A stretch of 16,671 bases of DNA from Candidatus Peregrinibacteria bacterium UBA1369 (GTDB lineage: Bacteria > Patescibacteriota > Gracilibacteria > UBA1369): NCBI GenBank assembly GCA_002305925.1, contig DBRL01000019.1, positions 4,585 through 21,255 on the forward strand. Direction: 5' to 3'. The translations under genes and the position numbers were made by a program. Below, piece by piece: positions 13,903 through 16,671 of the stretch. The stretch's first letter is position 1, and each line of letters starts with the position of its first letter. The notes below the pieces were generated by a model. The model saw only the letters and a program-made list of their open reading frames with translations, did no database searches and was not told where the DNA came from.

Positions 13903-14912
13903 CGGAAAACAAAATCATTTACACCTTATCGGTATTGCTCGGCTCGCTGCTGATATTAATGCTGGTGGGCATAGCCACGGGCCGCTCGGCCGGCGAAGAA
14001 GGGCCGCATAATCTCGATCCGGTCGACTATGTCAGCAATTTCTGCTTTGAAGGCAAGGTGGACCAGATGGATGTGGAGGACTTGGTCAAAGTTTACACCA
14101 AAGAAACCAACGATTATTTCAACGAGAAAATCAAATACATCATGACCAATCCCGAGGAGCTTGTCCCCACGCCCAACCTGAACGAATATGGCATCAGGGG
14201 CGGACAGCTCTGTATGGACTCCAACAACAAAGAAGTCTCCGACATGACCTGCCAGGCCATCGCGGTCTGCAACCCGGTCAATCCCGGCAGCGGCGAGGAC
14301 CCCCAGATGCATCCATTTTGCATAGCCATGACCCTGACCGGTGTCGCCCCCAACCGCGCCGCCAATTACAACTGGAAAAGACTGAATGAAATCAGACCGC
14401 TCAAATACAGCTATTTTTGCTACAAGGCGGCACTGGAAAGAAAGCGTGACGCGATTTTTGACTCCACGCCGCAGGCGCAGCTGGCCAAATGCGGCACGGA
14501 ATTTGGTGACGAGGAAATCTGTGATCTGAAAGCGAAAATAGATGCCGAAACCAATGCCCAGAAAAAAGCCGAATTACAGCTGCAGATGGACAATACCCTT
14601 TCCGGACGCAACTGGTGGGGAGAGCGCGGTGCCGCACAATTGAGCAGCCTAACCGCGACGCTGGTCGATCTGACCGGTTCCACGGCCAAAAGGGTCCAGT
14701 TTATCAATGAAGAGATGGTCAGGGCAAAAACCGCGCTGGATCAAACTGTTGATGCTTACAGTCAACTGAAAACCGCCTGGCAGATGCATGTGCAATACAT
14801 TGATATTTTTTCGGAACTGGTCAAATACCGCGACCACCTGGTCGATGTTCGCAAACAGACCGACACCTTTCCCTTCCGTTTTATTGACGCCACAACCACC
14901 AAATGCCTGTGA
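13893..14912 (+). CDS. Secreted or membrane-anchored cysteine-rich protein of unknown function, 339 residues
   Basis: Not recognised. One hydrophobic segment (residues 8-28, IIYTLSVLLGSLLILMLVGIA) forms a signal peptide or anchor; cleavage near A28 or A33 is possible but weak. The remaining protein holds nine cysteines, including C51, C107, C120, C126 and C143, and the penultimate C338. The C107-C143 cluster lies in a Pro/Gly-rich part, suggesting a disulfide-bonded domain. After it come long predicted helices (about 205-230 and 255-325) rich in Lys/Glu/Ala, ending TFPFRFIDATTTKCL. The ATG at 13893 overlaps the upstream gene by 10 bases. No Shine-Dalgarno is visible before it, so translation probably depends on coupling. 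The stop overlaps the next gene by 10 bases in the same way. The long helices and shared tail suggest distant relationship to the two flanking genes. Confidence 0.85.
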   Translation: MHLTENKIIYTLSVLLGSLLILMLVGIATGRSAGEEGPHNLDPVDYVSNFCFEGKVDQMDVEDLVKVYTKETNDYFNEKIKYIMTNPEELVPTPNLNEYGIRGGQLCMDSNNKEVSDMTCQAIAVCNPVNPGSGEDPQMHPFCIAMTLTGVAPNRAANYNWKRLNEIRPLKYSYFCYKAALERKRDAIFDSTPQAQLAKCGTEFGDEEICDLKAKIDAETNAQKKAELQLQMDNTLSGRNWWGERGAAQLSSLTATLVDLTGSTAKRVQFINEEMVRAKTALDQTVDAYSQLKTAWQMHVQYIDIFSELVKYRDHLVDVRKQTDTFPFRFIDATTTKCL

Positions 14913-16671
14913 TCAGAAAAACCATCTACACCATCGGCATACTGATGTTCCTGAGCGGGCCGCTCCATCCCTGGACGGGACTGGCGGCCGACAACGGCTC
15001 GGACAAATCCTGCAACGTGATCAACGATCCCGGCTGCCGACTAACCTCGCGCCTCGAGTACGCCCTGCGAGGTAAGGAAAACGAGGGCTTGGACTGGGGG
15101 AACAGTTTTGGCGAAAACAATCCGGAAAAAATCGGCCAAAACCTCTATCTGCTGATTTACAAAAATACGCAGACCGACACCATGGACGAGGCAATTACCG
15201 CCACCGCAGCGCAGTACGGCCTGCCACCGGACAGGATGTCACTGATTTTAGGCGGAGATATTCGTCCGATTATGGACCGCTCGCCCTCGATGCGTATTGA
15301 AGACGCTGTAAAAATCTACAATCAAATGATTGCCACCTATAACGACCGCAAAAACAGCGCCGACCTGAACGCCACAATCAGCGCCAAAATCATTCCCAAT
15401 GAGATGTTTGCCGACGGCGATCTGGACAATTCCGGTTTCGATCTGATCAATGACCTGAACAACATTGAAATCATTCTCTTCCAGCGCAATGACCTGGTCA
15501 GCTTCGGCGGTGCGCTGGGAGGGGGAGATGGTGGGGAGGAAGCGGGACAGGCGGCAAGTCCCCTGCAGGACGGGACATCACAAAGCGGGCCGGCCATACC
15601 GATTGACCTTGACGGGACGGGGACGGCCTCCGGTTCCGGACAGCCTGGAGACAAGCCCGGCCAGGAAGCCGCCGCCAAAGTGGAAAACCCTTTCAAGGCC
15701 CTCGCGGAAGACAAAAGCGCCTTATTGAGCGGCGGCGGCATCAATCCCAATCAGTGCTTTCCTCTGACCGATCTTGACCAGGTGCTGGACGAATTCGCGG
15801 CGTCCGCCAACAGCGACCCGCGACTAAAAAGTTCTTTTGTCAAAGACAGGGGGGCCGGGGCGGCTGATGGGGCGGCAAGTGGCACAAGCGGGGCCGGCGC
15901 AACCACCGGTTCAGGAGGCGCGGGAGCGACAGGCGGACTGCAGCCCGATGTTCCCCTCCCCGGCGTACCGCCAACCCCCCTGCCGGAAGTCGCTCCCGCA
16001 CCGGCCGGCGACTACACCACTCCGCCAATCTGTGACGATATTGTCTGCGTCTCGATCGATTTTGTGGAGGCACCGGCCACGGCTTCATTTCAAAAAACAG
16101 ACAACTGCATACAGTGCCATGTGCAGTACATCAATGAAAGCATGCAAAAGACAATCGCCCACAGTCTGATCCCGGCCAAGGCCACCGGCAACCTCGGTGA
16201 AAGCGGCCTATGCAAAAATGCCGCCGGGACGGCCCTGGGCGCGGTGGGCATGAATATCAGTCTCAACCTGGTGCCGATTATTACACCCAGCAAAGACGAT
16301 CTGGTAACGCTGGGCACGATTGGTGACGAGTGGGACAAATATGAAGAAAAATACGGCTTTTGGAATTATGGTGAAAAACAAAGCCGGCAGGCCGCAGCCG
16401 CCGCCAGTGGCAAGCCCGAGGACAAATCCCCGATCATGTCCGAAACGCAGCGTTTGCTGGAAATAGAGATTGTCAACGCGCCGGACGGTACGACACAGGC
16501 GGATATTATGGCCAAAACCAGCCGGGCCTATGATGCCGTTCAGTCCGCCCAGACACAGGAAATGCTGGTACTGGAGATTGCCAAGGACGCCTATAGCTCA
16601 GTCGATTCCCTGAAGGCCCTGGACGATGAAATGAAGGCCATGAACACCTATTTTGACGGTTTCCGAAAACT
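14903..16671 (+). CDS. Secreted multi-segment protein with a CxxCH motif, 3' partial
   Basis: Translated by hand from ATG at 14903, the frame has no stop to the window's end (589 full codons). Not recognised. The start gives MPVIRKTIYTIGILMFLSG, a signal peptide with probable cleavage around GLAA|D (residues 26-30). A first globular part (30-201) has C37 and C45 and a predicted helix-rich stretch. Two low-complexity Gly/Ala/Ser/Pro linkers follow (202-263 and about 314-375), separated by a short region with a cysteine (NQCFPL). The next part contains CIQCH (402-406), then SLIPAKATGNLGESGLC, then WDKYEEKYGFWNYGE, and long helices to the edge. The final visible part (SYSSVDSLKALDDEM-like) resembles in character the helical tails of the two upstream genes, so the protein may end soon. 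Start chosen for the 10-base overlap and complete signal sequence; no Shine-Dalgarno is visible. Confidence 0.8.
   Translation, partial: MPVIRKTIYTIGILMFLSGPLHPWTGLAADNGSDKSCNVINDPGCRLTSRLEYALRGKENEGLDWGNSFGENNPEKIGQNLYLLIYKNTQTDTMDEAITATAAQYGLPPDRMSLILGGDIRPIMDRSPSMRIEDAVKIYNQMIATYNDRKNSADLNATISAKIIPNEMFADGDLDNSGFDLINDLNNIEIILFQRNDLVSFGGALGGGDGGEEAGQAASPLQDGTSQSGPAIPIDLDGTGTASGSGQPGDKPGQEAAAKVENPFKALAEDKSALLSGGGINPNQCFPLTDLDQVLDEFAASANSDPRLKSSFVKDRGAGAADGAASGTSGAGATTGSGGAGATGGLQPDVPLPGVPPTPLPEVAPAPAGDYTTPPICDDIVCVSIDFVEAPATASFQKTDNCIQCHVQYINESMQKTIAHSLIPAKATGNLGESGLCKNAAGTALGAVGMNISLNLVPIITPSKDDLVTLGTIGDEWDKYEEKYGFWNYGEKQSRQAAAAASGKPEDKSPIMSETQRLLEIEIVNAPDGTTQADIMAKTSRAYDAVQSAQTQEMLVLEIAKDAYSSVDSLKALDDEMKAMNTYFDGFRK
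15506..15691 (+). other. Gly/Ala/Ser-rich linker 1 in the third downstream protein
   Basis: Residues 202-263 are almost entirely Gly, Ala, Ser, Asp, Gln and Pro, with motifs such as GGGDGGEE and DLDGTGTASGSG. It is a low-complexity spacer between globular parts, expected to be disordered and exposed. Confidence 0.75.
15842..16027 (+). other. Gly/Ala- then Pro-rich linker 2 in the third downstream protein
   Basis: Residues about 314-375 begin with Gly/Ala/Thr/Ser repeats (GAGAADGAASGTSGAG) and continue as a Pro-rich stretch (LPGVPPTPLPEVAPAPAG). It separates the middle part from the part that holds CIQCH. Confidence 0.75.
16106..16120 (+). other. CxxCH motif (CIQCH) in the third downstream protein
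   Basis: TGC ATA CAG TGC CAT gives C-I-Q-C-H at residues 402-406, the form that covalently attaches heme in c-type cytochromes. A heme role is not established: no cytochrome c fold is recognised around it, no clear distal Met or His ligand is placed, and the neighbouring proteins are full of cysteines that probably form disulfides. Confidence 0.4.

Noticed and set aside
15465..16169. + strand frames at 15465-15728 and 15837-16169
   Set aside because: Both lie in another frame inside the 3'-partial gene starting at 14903, whose own frame stays open from its signal peptide to the end of the window. They fall on the GC-rich linker-coding parts where frames stay open by chance.

Overview
The window reads on the + strand as one continuous surface-protein locus: an enormous open reading frame that enters from the left edge (positions 1-13200, at least 4399 residues), a 39-base gap, then three tightly overlapping genes (13240-13902, 13893-14912, and 14903 to the right edge). 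There are no RNA genes, mobile elements, CRISPR arrays or minus-strand genes that I can support. No stretch longer than 40 bases lacks a gene.

Organism: a bacterium using the standard code (TGA and TAG act as stops), moderately GC-rich by eye (not counted). The giant protein combines Ig-like, SLH, bacterial thrombospondin type 3 (DxDxDG), FG-GAP, DUF11-like and PKD-like modules. It is followed by small secreted cysteine-containing unknowns, preceded by an extended -10 promoter (TGnTAAAAT) without a -35. This combination resembles Candidate Phyla Radiation / Patescibacteria (Parcubacteria-type) genomes. That assignment is inference from architecture, not proof; no marker gene is present.

Layout of the giant protein, in nucleotides: Ig-like module (~145-495); beta module copy A (562-1086); TSP3 (1300-1422); SLH triplet 1 (1444-2136); TSP3 (2146-2496); four Ig-like modules (2542-4014); unassigned region with a hydrophobic motif (4015-5112); FG-GAP repeats (5113-5490); DUF11-like (5716-6045); unassigned stretch (6046-6402); Gly9 hinge (6403-6429); Cys-rich core (6544-6855); unassigned mixed stretch (6856-7325); helical/hydrophobic stretch (7326-7959); Leu-Pro repeat (7960-8262); second helical stretch (8263-9291); isolated FG-GAP-like repeat (9301-9462); interrupted Fn3-like region (9538-10389); PKD-like (10402-10770); beta module copy B (10996-11538); TSP3 (11623-11844); SLH triplet 2 (11848-12456); TSP3 array (12466-12990); short Cys-containing tail. 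The unit beta module-TSP3-SLH x3-TSP3 is present twice, near both ends of the visible protein.

The three downstream genes each begin with a signal peptide or membrane anchor and contain several cysteines. They are joined by two 10-base overlaps of nearly the same sequence, and the two whose ends are visible finish with a penultimate cysteine. Together the four genes look like a set of exported, disulfide-containing surface proteins, perhaps a large envelope-anchored fibre or adhesin and its accessory proteins. I do not recognise a named system, and the function is unknown.
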